Made by a program: the position numbers and the translations under genes
Shown: positions 1 through 6,875 of the stretch, one piece after another
How positions within the stretch are numbered: position 1 is the first letter of the stretch
Layout of the letters: each line of letters starts with the position of its first letter
NCBI GenBank assembly: GCA_004299545.1
Contig: SCRB01000976.1
Span: forward strand, 1 to 8,375
From: Rhizobiaceae bacterium
Lineage (GTDB): Bacteria > Pseudomonadota > Alphaproteobacteria > Rhizobiales > Rhizobiaceae
Direction: 5' to 3'
Length of the DNA: 8,375 nt
Notes under the pieces: model-generated
Database searches by the model: none
What the model was told of the DNA's origin: nothing
What the model saw: only the letters and a program-made list of their open reading frames with translations

Positions 1-2582
1 GGGCCGATCTCATCCGGCTCGGCAAGAAAGCCGATCCCAGCATTACGGACGAGCGGGCCGCGCTGGCCTATGGGGCCAACCAGTTCAAGGTCAATTTCCA
101 GAAGCTCCGCGAAGTGTTCTCCGAAAGCGGATGGGCGAAGACGAACATCCTGATCGCGGTGGCCGGCGGCGCGACGGACGGTACGTCGGGCGTGCGGGAA
201 GCTGCGGATCAGACGATCCGGCGCGAGATCGAGGGCTTCGCCCATGTGATCTTCGCGGGTAGCCCGGCGCAGCGTGAGTTCTGGTTGGGCCAGAGAGATC
301 TCGGCCCCGACGAAATCCGCACCCGCTACGGCGGCCTGAAGCCCTGTCTGCACGGGAGCGATGCGCACAAGCTCGACGACGTGGCGTCGCCATTCGGAAA
401 TCGCTTCTCGTGGATCAAGGGCGGGCTAGAATTCGACGCGCTCCGCCAGGCGTGCATCGATCCCGAGGGGCGCGCCTATGTCGGCGAGCAGTTGCCGGGC
501 TCGGCGATGCCGTCGCAGGTCATCTCGCACGTCCAGATCGGCGATGCGGATTGGGCCACCACGCCCGACATCCCCCTCAATCATGGCCTCGTCGCCATCA
601 TCGGCGCGCGCGGATCGGGGAAGACAGCCCTGGCCGACGTGATCGCGGCCGGCTGCGACGCGATTTCGCCTTCCGGCTGGAACGCAGATGAGAACATCAG
701 CCCGTCGTTCCTGGCCCGCGCGCGCAGGTTGATCGGCGACGCATCGACGACACTGACCTGGGGCGGGGGCGCGACGGTGACGCGCGCCCTGGATGGCAGC
801 GACGCCAACGGCCACATGACCTTTCCGCGCGCCCGGTATCTCTCCCAGCAGTTCGTCGAAGAGCTCTGCTCGGCCAAGGGCGTCGCCGACGGCCTGGTTG
901 ACGAGATCGAGCGCGTGATCTTCGAGTCGCATTCCCAGGACGATCGCGAATGGGCGCTCGATTTCGCCGAGCTGCGCGACCAGCAGACCTCGCGGTTCCG
1001 GCAAGCGCGCGAGCGCGAGGCCGAGGCGATCGCCGACATCTCGGACCGCATCGCCACTGAGTTTGAGAAAGAAAGTCTTGTCGCTACGCTGACCACCCAA
1101 GTCGGGCAGAAGAAGAAGCTGATCGCCGACTACACAGCCGATCGCGCCAAGCTCATCGTCAAGGGCACCGAGGCGCAGGTCACCCGCCACACGCGGCTGA
1201 GCGAGGCGGCCCAAAAGCTCCGCAACACGATCCAGTCCTTCGGCAATCAGCGCCGCACCTTTGTCGCCCTGCAGGACGAGGTCCGTAGCGTGCGCGCCAC
1301 CGGCGCGCCGGAGATGCTGCGCCAAGCTCGAGCTCGACACGGCGCCAGCGGCATGAGCGATCAGCAGTGGGACGAGTTCTTGCTGATCTACAAGGGCGAC
1401 GTCGACAAGAGCCTGACAGCCTACGTCGCATGGGCCGATGGCGAGGTCCGGAAGCTCAACGGCGTTCCGCCGCCGCCTGGCGACCCGAACGTCGCCCTGA
1501 TCCCGGACACTGCCGATCTTTCCGCGCTCCCGCTCGCGCCGATCGCCGCCGAAATGACGCGCCTTGAGGCGCTGTTCAGCGCCGATAAGGTTGTCCGCGA
1601 TCAATACGCGGCTCTGACCAGCCGCATCGCGCAGGAGAACTCCGCGCTCCAGACCCTCGAAACGCGGCGCACGGATGCGCAAGGCGCGGCGGTTCGCCGG
1701 AAAGACCTTCAGACCGAGCGTGACGACACCTACGGCCGAGTTTTCGAGGCCATCATCAACGAACAGAACGCGCTGGCCGGGCTCTACGCCCCGCTGATGG
1801 CGCGGCTTGCGGCTTCGTCGGGCACGCTGAAGAAGCTCAGCTTCTCGGTTCGCAGGATCGCCGACGTTCAAGCATGGGGCTCGGTTGCGGAGGAGGAACT
1901 CCTCGATCGGCGCAAGACCGGCCCATTTTACGGACGGGGCTCCCTCATCGCGGCCGCCACTGAAGCGCTCAGGCCGGCCTGGGAAACTGGCTCGGCGGTT
2001 GAGGTTCAGGCGGCCGTGACTGCATTCATGGCAAGATACCTGAGAGACCTGCTGTCTCACGCACCTTTTGCACCCACGCAACAGGCCGAATTCCGGGCCT
2101 GGTCAAAACGGTTCGCGCATTGGCTTTTCGGCACCGATCACATCACGGTCCGGTACGAGATCTCCTACGACGGCGTCGACATCCGCAAGCTGTCACCCGG
2201 CACGCGCGGGATCGTGCTGTTGTTGCTCTACCTCGCTCTCGACGATTCAGACGATCGACCATTGATCATCGACCAGCCCGAGGAAAACCTCGATCCGAAG
2301 TCCGTCTTCGACGAATTGGTGGCACTCTTCGTTGCGGCCAAGGCAAAGCGCCAGGTGATCATGGTGACGCACAACGCCAACCTGGTCATCAACACCGATG
2401 CGGACCAGATCATCGTCGCATCGGCCGGCCCGCATCCTTCGGGAGGTCTGCCGCCGATTACTTACGAGTCGGGCGGTCTTGAGAGCGCGGAAATTCGCAA
2501 GGCGGTGTGTGACATTCTGGAGGGCGGCGAAGCCGCCTTCCGCGAGCGAGCGCGCAGGCTGAGGGTCCGATTGGAACGATAG
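1..2582 (+). CDS. PHP-phosphoesterase/SMC-like ATPase, TrlF family (Ppl-type defence protein), 5' truncated by window
   Basis: The reading frame is open from base 3 to a TAG at 2580-2582, giving 859 visible residues. There is no start in the window, and the in-frame GTG at 114 lies inside conserved sequence, so it is not the start. Residues about 1-140 are the C-terminal part of a PHP metal-dependent phosphoesterase domain, ending with an HGSDAH motif (H117, D120, H122) that would bind metal. The ATPase follows: Walker A GARGSGKT at 201-208, two helical coiled-coil stretches (about 320-430 and 540-600), an ABC-type signature LSPGTRG at 730-736, Walker B LIIDQPEENLD at 754-764, and a switch histidine H790 in MVTHNAN. 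This PHP plus SMC-like layout is that of TrlF-family proteins, including the single-gene Ppl anti-phage system. I infer an ATP-gated nuclease or phosphoesterase acting on nucleic acid. The C-terminus (ILEGGEAAFRERA) looks complete. It sits 63 bp before qatA on the same strand. Confidence 0.87.
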   Translation, partial: ADLIRLGKKADPSITDERAALAYGANQFKVNFQKLREVFSESGWAKTNILIAVAGGATDGTSGVREAADQTIRREIEGFAHVIFAGSPAQREFWLGQRDLGPDEIRTRYGGLKPCLHGSDAHKLDDVASPFGNRFSWIKGGLEFDALRQACIDPEGRAYVGEQLPGSAMPSQVISHVQIGDADWATTPDIPLNHGLVAIIGARGSGKTALADVIAAGCDAISPSGWNADENISPSFLARARRLIGDASTTLTWGGGATVTRALDGSDANGHMTFPRARYLSQQFVEELCSAKGVADGLVDEIERVIFESHSQDDREWALDFAELRDQQTSRFRQAREREAEAIADISDRIATEFEKESLVATLTTQVGQKKKLIADYTADRAKLIVKGTEAQVTRHTRLSEAAQKLRNTIQSFGNQRRTFVALQDEVRSVRATGAPEMLRQARARHGASGMSDQQWDEFLLIYKGDVDKSLTAYVAWADGEVRKLNGVPPPPGDPNVALIPDTADLSALPLAPIAAEMTRLEALFSADKVVRDQYAALTSRIAQENSALQTLETRRTDAQGAAVRRKDLQTERDDTYGRVFEAIINEQNALAGLYAPLMARLAASSGTLKKLSFSVRRIADVQAWGSVAEEELLDRRKTGPFYGRGSLIAAATEALRPAWETGSAVEVQAAVTAFMARYLRDLLSHAPFAPTQQAEFRAWSKRFAHWLFGTDHITVRYEISYDGVDIRKLSPGTRGIVLLLLYLALDDSDDRPLIIDQPEENLDPKSVFDELVALFVAAKAKRQVIMVTHNANLVINTDADQIIVASAGPHPSGGLPPITYESGGLESAEIRKAVCDILEGGEAAFRERARRLRVRLER

Positions 2583-2584
2583 CT

Positions 2585-2624
2585 GGGTTAGCTGGAGACT
2601 TCAGTCCGCTGAGGTCGCTAATCC
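2585..2624 (+). promoter_or_regulatory. Long imperfect hairpin between the TrlF/Ppl-like gene and qatA
   Basis: The outer arms GGGTTAGC (2585-2592) and GCTAATCC (2617-2624) pair over 8 bp with one G-U. The inner arms GACTTCAG (2597-2604) and CTGAGGTC (2609-2616) pair over 8 bp with one G-U and close on a TCCG tetraloop. The two helices stack across a single 4-nt bulge, TGGA (2593-2596), on the 5' side. That makes 16 pairs in 40 nt, starting 2 nt after the TAG stop and ending 9 nt before the qatA Shine-Dalgarno. No T-run follows, so it is not a classic intrinsic terminator. It could be a processing or stability element, a translation control structure, a factor-assisted terminator, or a protein-binding dyad. 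The pairing is seen directly; the role is unknown. Confidence 0.6.
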
Positions 2625-2633
2625 GCACGATGT

Positions 2634-2640
2634 GAGGGGG
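2634..2640 (+). promoter_or_regulatory. Shine-Dalgarno of qatA
   Basis: GAGGGGG lies 5 nt before the ATG at 2646. It is the strongest ribosome-binding site in the window and supports 2646 as the qatA start. It lies just 3' of the junction hairpin and is not sequestered by it in the fold described. Confidence 0.8.
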
Positions 2641-2645
2641 AAACA

Positions 2646-4601
2646 ATGTTTTTGAATGATCAGGAGACAGCGACCGATCTCCTCTATTACGAGGCGATCG
2701 CGAAGACGGTTGTCACCCTGATCCGCAAGACGCCCGACGCGCCGGTGACGATCGGCGTCCATGGCGATTGGGGAGCAGGCAAATCAAGCGTTTTGAAAAT
2801 GCTTGAGGGCGCATTCAAGGACGACGATCGCGTCCTGTGCCTCTGGTTTAACGGTTGGACGTTCGAGGGTTTCGAGGACGCAAAAACCGTCGTCATCGAA
2901 ACCATCGTTGACGAGCTTCGTCGCGCCCGTCCCATGTCGAAGAAGGTGGCCGACGCCGCAAAGAAGGTCCTGAAGCGAGTGGACTGGCTGAAGCTTGCCC
3001 GCAAGGCCGGCGGCTTCGCGTTCACGGCCGCGACCGGCATCCCGACCTTCGATCAGGTCAAAGGACTCTATGATGTCGCCACCTCGTTCCTGGCGAAACC
3101 GCAGGACCATGTCTCAATCGAGGACCTGAAGAGTGTTGCCGAAAAGGCAGGCGAGTTCATCAAGGAAGCGCCGGAGGAAAGCGATAACCTCCCAGAGCAC
3201 ATTCATGCGTTCCGCAAGGAGTTCAAGGAGCTGCTCGATGCAGCCGATATCGACCAACTCGTCGTCATCGTCGACGATCTCGACCGCTGTTTGCCGAAAA
3301 CAGCGATCGCGACGCTAGAGGCGATTCGCCTGTTTCTGTTCGTCGAGCGCACGGCCTTCGTCATCGGCGCCGATGAGCTGATGATCGAGTATGCCGTGCG
3401 TGAGCACTTCCCCGACCTGCCGCCTAGCTCTGGACCGGTCAGCTACGCGCGCAATTATCTGGAAAAGCTGATTCAGGTCCCGTTCCGCATTCCTGCGCTC
3501 GGCGTCGCCGAGACACGCGTGTACGTGACCCTTCTGCTCGCGGAGAACGCGCTCGGCTCGGACGACCCACGGTTCCTCAGTCTGCTCACATCGGCTCGTG
3601 AAGATATGAGACGGCCGTGGAAGAGCCGTGGCCTGGACCGAAGGACCGTTGAGCAGGCCATGGCGGGCAAGATGCCGCCCGAAGTTGACCAGGCGCTTGT
3701 GATCAGCGCCCACGTGACGAAGATTCTAAGCGAGGGCACCCGCGGCAATCCGCGTCAGATCAAACGTTTCCTCAATTCCATGATGTTGCGGCATGCCATC
3801 GCCGAGGCGCGTGGTTTCGGTGCCGACATTCAACGCCCGGTGTTGGCCAAAATCATGCTCGCCGAGCGGTTCTATCCAGACTTTTACGAACAGATCGCAC
3901 GTCTCGCAGCCAATCACCCCGAGGGTCAACCCGACGCGGTCCGTCGGTTTGAGGAGCATGTCCGCGCGCCCGCTCCAGTGGAGGATGACGATGAAAGGCC
4001 CACCGGCAAGGGCGGGCGTAGGGCTCCGCGCTCCGCTCCCGAGCCGCTCCCCGCCGAAGCCGTAGAATGGGAGAAGAACGAATGGGCGAAGGGCTGGGCG
4101 GCGATCGACCCGGCGCTGAAAGGGGTCGACCTGCGGCCATATGTGTTCGTCACACGCGATAAGCGTAGCTCGTTGGGCGGGCTGGCCGCAGCAAGTCACC
4201 TAGAGGGCCTCGTAGAGAAGCTGATGGGCCCGACGATGATGGTCCGCGGCGCCGCCGCCGAGATTGCAAAGCTCACGGGGCCAGAGCCCGAGGAAGTATT
4301 TGAGGCAATCCGTGGCCGAATTCTCCAGGACGATAACTTCACGGCGAAGCCCAAAGGGGCGGACGGTCTCGTTCGATTGGTTGAGGCGCATCCGACGCTA
4401 CAACGCCGGCTCTTGGAGTTCATCCGCGAGTTGCCCGTGGCCAAGGTCGGAAGCTGGGCGGCCTCCAGTTGGGGAGCGTGCTTTACGGATACCGGCATCG
4501 CGGCCGAGTACCAGACGACGCTGCGATCTTGGGCCGAGCAGACGGAAAATTCGATTCTGCAAAAGGCCGCACAGGGCATCAGCAGATTGCGGCGGAGTTG
4601 A
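2646..4601 (+). CDS. qatA: QatA, KAP-family P-loop ATPase of the Qat anti-phage system
   Basis: This 651-residue protein is the ATPase component of Qat defence (QueC-like associated with ATPase and TatD DNase). The start at 2646 is set by a GAGGGGG site. Walker A GDWGAGKS is at 40-47, followed by the KAP-typical FNGWTFEG at 68-75. Walker B VVIVDDLDRC is at 206-215 with D210, D211 and D213. The conserved KAP stretch YLEKLIQVPFRIP is at 271-283 and the sensor-like GNPRQIKRFLN at 367-377. Many KAP ATPases have membrane helices inserted in the P-loop domain; I see no convincing one here (residues 120-133 are only mildly apolar), so a soluble protein is likely. A charged, proline-containing linker (about 441-473) separates the ATPase from a C-terminal domain of about 180 residues that I do not recognise. 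It stops 4 nt before qatB. The family call rests on the motifs plus the unmistakable qatBCD neighbours. Confidence 0.93.
   Translation: MFLNDQETATDLLYYEAIAKTVVTLIRKTPDAPVTIGVHGDWGAGKSSVLKMLEGAFKDDDRVLCLWFNGWTFEGFEDAKTVVIETIVDELRRARPMSKKVADAAKKVLKRVDWLKLARKAGGFAFTAATGIPTFDQVKGLYDVATSFLAKPQDHVSIEDLKSVAEKAGEFIKEAPEESDNLPEHIHAFRKEFKELLDAADIDQLVVIVDDLDRCLPKTAIATLEAIRLFLFVERTAFVIGADELMIEYAVREHFPDLPPSSGPVSYARNYLEKLIQVPFRIPALGVAETRVYVTLLLAENALGSDDPRFLSLLTSAREDMRRPWKSRGLDRRTVEQAMAGKMPPEVDQALVISAHVTKILSEGTRGNPRQIKRFLNSMMLRHAIAEARGFGADIQRPVLAKIMLAERFYPDFYEQIARLAANHPEGQPDAVRRFEEHVRAPAPVEDDDERPTGKGGRRAPRSAPEPLPAEAVEWEKNEWAKGWAAIDPALKGVDLRPYVFVTRDKRSSLGGLAAASHLEGLVEKLMGPTMMVRGAAAEIAKLTGPEPEEVFEAIRGRILQDDNFTAKPKGADGLVRLVEAHPTLQRRLLEFIRELPVAKVGSWAASSWGACFTDTGIAAEYQTTLRSWAEQTENSILQKAAQGISRLRRS
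4594..4597 (+). promoter_or_regulatory. Shine-Dalgarno deciding the qatB start
   Basis: GGAG lies 8 nt before the ATG at 4606, inside the last codons of qatA. The qatB frame is open much further upstream (to 4264), where it overlaps qatA. This site, together with the QatB-typical N-terminus that begins at 4606, fixes the start. Confidence 0.6.
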
Positions 4602-4605
4602 TCGG

Positions 4606-5505
4606 ATGGGCACGTCAAAGAGCTATGGCGGACCCACCAGCGGCCTCGTTCCGTCCTTCGTCGACGACCCGACGCCGCCGACCCAGCCTCGACCTCCGGC
4701 AACGGCGCCCGCGGCTCCGAATGCACCAGCAGCGCCGGGCGGACCGTCACCGCCGCAACCGACGCAGCCCTTAGCGCCCGCTGCTCCGACCGTTCCGCGC
4801 ACGCCGCCGCGTCCGGATACACAAGGCACCGGTAGTCTGGGTGGCGCGCGGGGAAATTTCACGCGCTTTGCAAGGACCGGCAGCCGTAGCTCGCTCGGCA
4901 GCGCACTGTCCGGCTATGTGCGTAGTGGCACCGGCGGCGCCCGCAGGGCCGCGCGGCGCATGGGTTCGTCGCGCGCGGCGGCCAGCGGTTTGCTTGGTGT
5001 CGTCCGCGACTTCCAGCGGCTTGGGCCAACTGAAACGCTACGGCAGCTAAACCTGGCGGGGCTGGCCGCACAGCCTGCAGCCGATGTCTTCGTTGCCATT
5101 CTGGAATTCATCTGCCCGCCCGGCGGTGCGGTCGACGACGCGATTGCGCGCCAAGCCATGCTGGAAACGATCGGCGACCTGGCGGAATCCGGCGTTGGCA
5201 GCTTCGACACTCTTACACCGCAGCAGCTTCAGGACGTCTTCCTGGACTTCATTTCCCGATCAATCGAGGGGCGGGTTATGGCCGACCTCGGCGGACGAGG
5301 CATCACCCTGCCTGATGACATAGCTGCTGTGGAAAGCGCACAGGCGCAGCTTCACGATTTTGTCGAGGGCGCAACGCGTGGACAGCTCGCGGGAAGGCTC
5401 GAAGGCCTGGAGCGTTTGTCCGACCGCGATATCGAGAGCGTCGTCAATCAGATTTACGAGACCGCCTTCGAGCTCGTTGCCGTCGCTGGGGAGGCCGCAG
5501 CATGA
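4606..5505 (+). CDS. qatB: QatB, Qat defence system protein of unknown biochemical function
   Basis: This is a 299-residue protein. I chose the ATG at 4606, not the in-frame ATG at 4264, because it follows the qatA stop by 4 nt, has a GGAG site, and gives the N-terminus MGTSKSYGGPTSGLVPSF, typical of QatB proteins. Residues 22-70 form a low-complexity linker with 21 prolines in 49 residues (repeating APxAP-like units), followed by a Gly/Ser/Arg-rich basic stretch (78-127). From about 128 to the end it looks mainly helical and amphipathic (for example LLGVVRDF at 129-136, VFVAILEFI at 161-169, VFLDFISRSI at 211-220). No catalytic motif, signal peptide or membrane helix is seen. It is probably a partner or substrate protein for the other Qat components; the short conserved N-terminus on a flexible tether suggests the end itself matters. 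The stop overlaps the qatC start by ATGA. Confidence 0.9.
   Translation: MGTSKSYGGPTSGLVPSFVDDPTPPTQPRPPATAPAAPNAPAAPGGPSPPQPTQPLAPAAPTVPRTPPRPDTQGTGSLGGARGNFTRFARTGSRSSLGSALSGYVRSGTGGARRAARRMGSSRAAASGLLGVVRDFQRLGPTETLRQLNLAGLAAQPAADVFVAILEFICPPGGAVDDAIARQAMLETIGDLAESGVGSFDTLTPQQLQDVFLDFISRSIEGRVMADLGGRGITLPDDIAAVESAQAQLHDFVEGATRGQLAGRLEGLERLSDRDIESVVNQIYETAFELVAVAGEAAA
5488..5494 (+). promoter_or_regulatory. Shine-Dalgarno of qatC inside the qatB 3' end
   Basis: GGGGAGG lies 7 nt before the qatC ATG at 5502. qatC therefore has its own strong ribosome site as well as a stop/start overlap with qatB, which suggests it is translated well. Confidence 0.6.
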
Positions 5506-6875
5506 AACATCACACGATCATCGGCCGGCTCGGGCCGGGAGACACAGTGAAAGTGTCCGCTAGTCGGGCGGACACACACGAAACGGAGATTAACTTCGTT
5601 GATGGCGAATTCCGACCAGGCTACGGGTTGGGCCAGGCTCTGGATCAGCTTTGCGAGCTCGGCCTCCGCCCCTCCGAAACGGCAGTCGACTTGGCTCTAT
5701 TGGCTGCGGCAATCACGGCCGCCGACACACGCATCTCGCGTGCCGCGGACGCGCAGGACGCATGGACCCGCGAGATCGACTTACATTTGCCGGTGCATGA
5801 CGTTGCGCGCTGGAGTGGGCTGGTCTCACTGATCGTGACGACATTGAACTTCCTGACCGGCGACCGCTGGGGTGTTCACTTCCGCCCTCGCGCCGCGGGC
5901 ACCCGAGATCTCGCACCGAAACCGACCCGGCTGCGCACCACAAATCCAACGACGGTCTGTCTGTTCTCCGGCGGGCTAGATAGTTTCATTGGCGCGATTG
6001 ACCTGCTGACGCGCGGCGAAGTGCCGATGTTGGTGAGCCACTATTGGGATGGCATCACCAGCACCCACCAAACCTATTGTGCAGAAAGGCTGAACCGCCG
6101 GTTCACTGGAACAACCATTCATCACATTAGGGCGAGGGTTGGGTTTCCGACCGATACGGTGGAGCACTCCACGGTCGAAGACACGCTGAGGGGGCGCTCG
6201 TTTCTATTCTTCGCGCTGGCGGTTTTGGCGGCAGACGCGATCGGCGGCAACATGGTCGTGCAGGTACCCGAGAATGGCCTGATCTCGCTGAACGTGCCCC
6301 TCGACCCTCTCCGGCTTGGTGCGCTCAGCACGCGCACGACCCATCCATTCTACATGGCGCGATTTGGGGATCTGCTGAACGGTCTCGGCCTCAGCGTCAG
6401 GTTGGAAAATCCATACGCCTTTATGACGAAGGGGCAGATGGCAAAGGGATGCGCCGACGTCTCATTCCTCCGGAAGGAGGCAAAGCACACGATGTCGTGC
6501 TCATCGCCAGGAAGTCGTCGCTACGATCCGGATCCGAATGAGAGAGCGCCCAAACATTGCGGACGGTGTGTGCCGTGTCTCATCCGTCGCGCTGCGATCT
6601 TGGAGGGTCTTGGCGCGGACGACACGTCCTATCGTGTCGCCGATCTTCGGGCACAAGTTCTCGACACCAACAAGGCAGAGGGCGAGCACGTGCGTTCCTT
6701 CCAACTCGCGCTCTCGCGGCTAGCGCGGAAACCTGGGCGTGCCAGATTCGATATTCACCGACCTGGGCCATTAATCGACCATCCGTCCAGGCTCTCGGAC
6801 TATGAGGCCGTCTACGTCGCAGGCCTTCAGGAGGTCGGCCGGCTGTTGCAGGGCGTCCGAGCTCGTCCCCTATGA
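5502..6875 (+). CDS. qatC: QatC, QueC-like PP-loop ATPase of the Qat system
   Basis: This 457-residue protein is about twice the length of housekeeping QueC (roughly 230 residues). About 150 residues, including the helical region 45-120, precede the PP-loop SGGLDS at 156-161, which binds ATP for substrate adenylation. Other QueC-like features are GRSFLFFALA at 231-240, VPENGLISLNVPL at 255-267 and STRTTHPFYM at 276-285. The probable zinc ligands are C333 and the cluster C353-x2-C356-x2-C359. QueC converts 7-carboxy-7-deazaguanine to preQ0 with ATP and ammonia; QatC probably performs related chemistry with a different acceptor. I recall reports that QueC-like defence enzymes modify protein N-termini with a deazaguanine, but cannot verify this here. 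The start is fixed by GGGGAGG and the ATGA overlap with qatB; the end overlaps qatD in the same way. No other queuosine-pathway gene is in the window, so any deazaguanine substrate would have to come from elsewhere in the genome. Confidence 0.94.
   Translation: MKHHTIIGRLGPGDTVKVSASRADTHETEINFVDGEFRPGYGLGQALDQLCELGLRPSETAVDLALLAAAITAADTRISRAADAQDAWTREIDLHLPVHDVARWSGLVSLIVTTLNFLTGDRWGVHFRPRAAGTRDLAPKPTRLRTTNPTTVCLFSGGLDSFIGAIDLLTRGEVPMLVSHYWDGITSTHQTYCAERLNRRFTGTTIHHIRARVGFPTDTVEHSTVEDTLRGRSFLFFALAVLAADAIGGNMVVQVPENGLISLNVPLDPLRLGALSTRTTHPFYMARFGDLLNGLGLSVRLENPYAFMTKGQMAKGCADVSFLRKEAKHTMSCSSPGSRRYDPDPNERAPKHCGRCVPCLIRRAAILEGLGADDTSYRVADLRAQVLDTNKAEGEHVRSFQLALSRLARKPGRARFDIHRPGPLIDHPSRLSDYEAVYVAGLQEVGRLLQGVRARPL

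Noticed and set aside
114..116. GTG as start of the TrlF-like gene
   Set aside because: The frame is open and conserved-looking upstream to the window edge, and the PHP domain would be cut. The true start lies outside the window.
426..2081. Long open frame of 551 codons on the minus strand inside the TrlF-like gene
   Set aside because: It is antisense to a gene with clear ATPase motifs. Long antisense frames are expected in GC-rich DNA, and the product has no recognisable domain.
4264..4605. Upstream in-frame extension of qatB overlapping qatA
   Set aside because: It would overlap the qatA 3' end by 338 nt with Arg/Ser-rich sequence unlike a domain. The ATG at 4606 has a ribosome site and the QatB-typical N-terminus.
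4196..4822. Minus-strand frame of 208 codons across the qatA-qatB junction
   Set aside because: It is antisense to two well-supported genes and has a low-complexity Arg/Ser/Ala-rich product, so it is a compositional shadow.
5502..6875. Housekeeping queuosine biosynthesis queC
   Set aside because: The protein is about twice the size of QueC, has altered zinc-ligand spacing and lies between qatB and qatD with translational overlaps. That identifies it as the defence paralogue.
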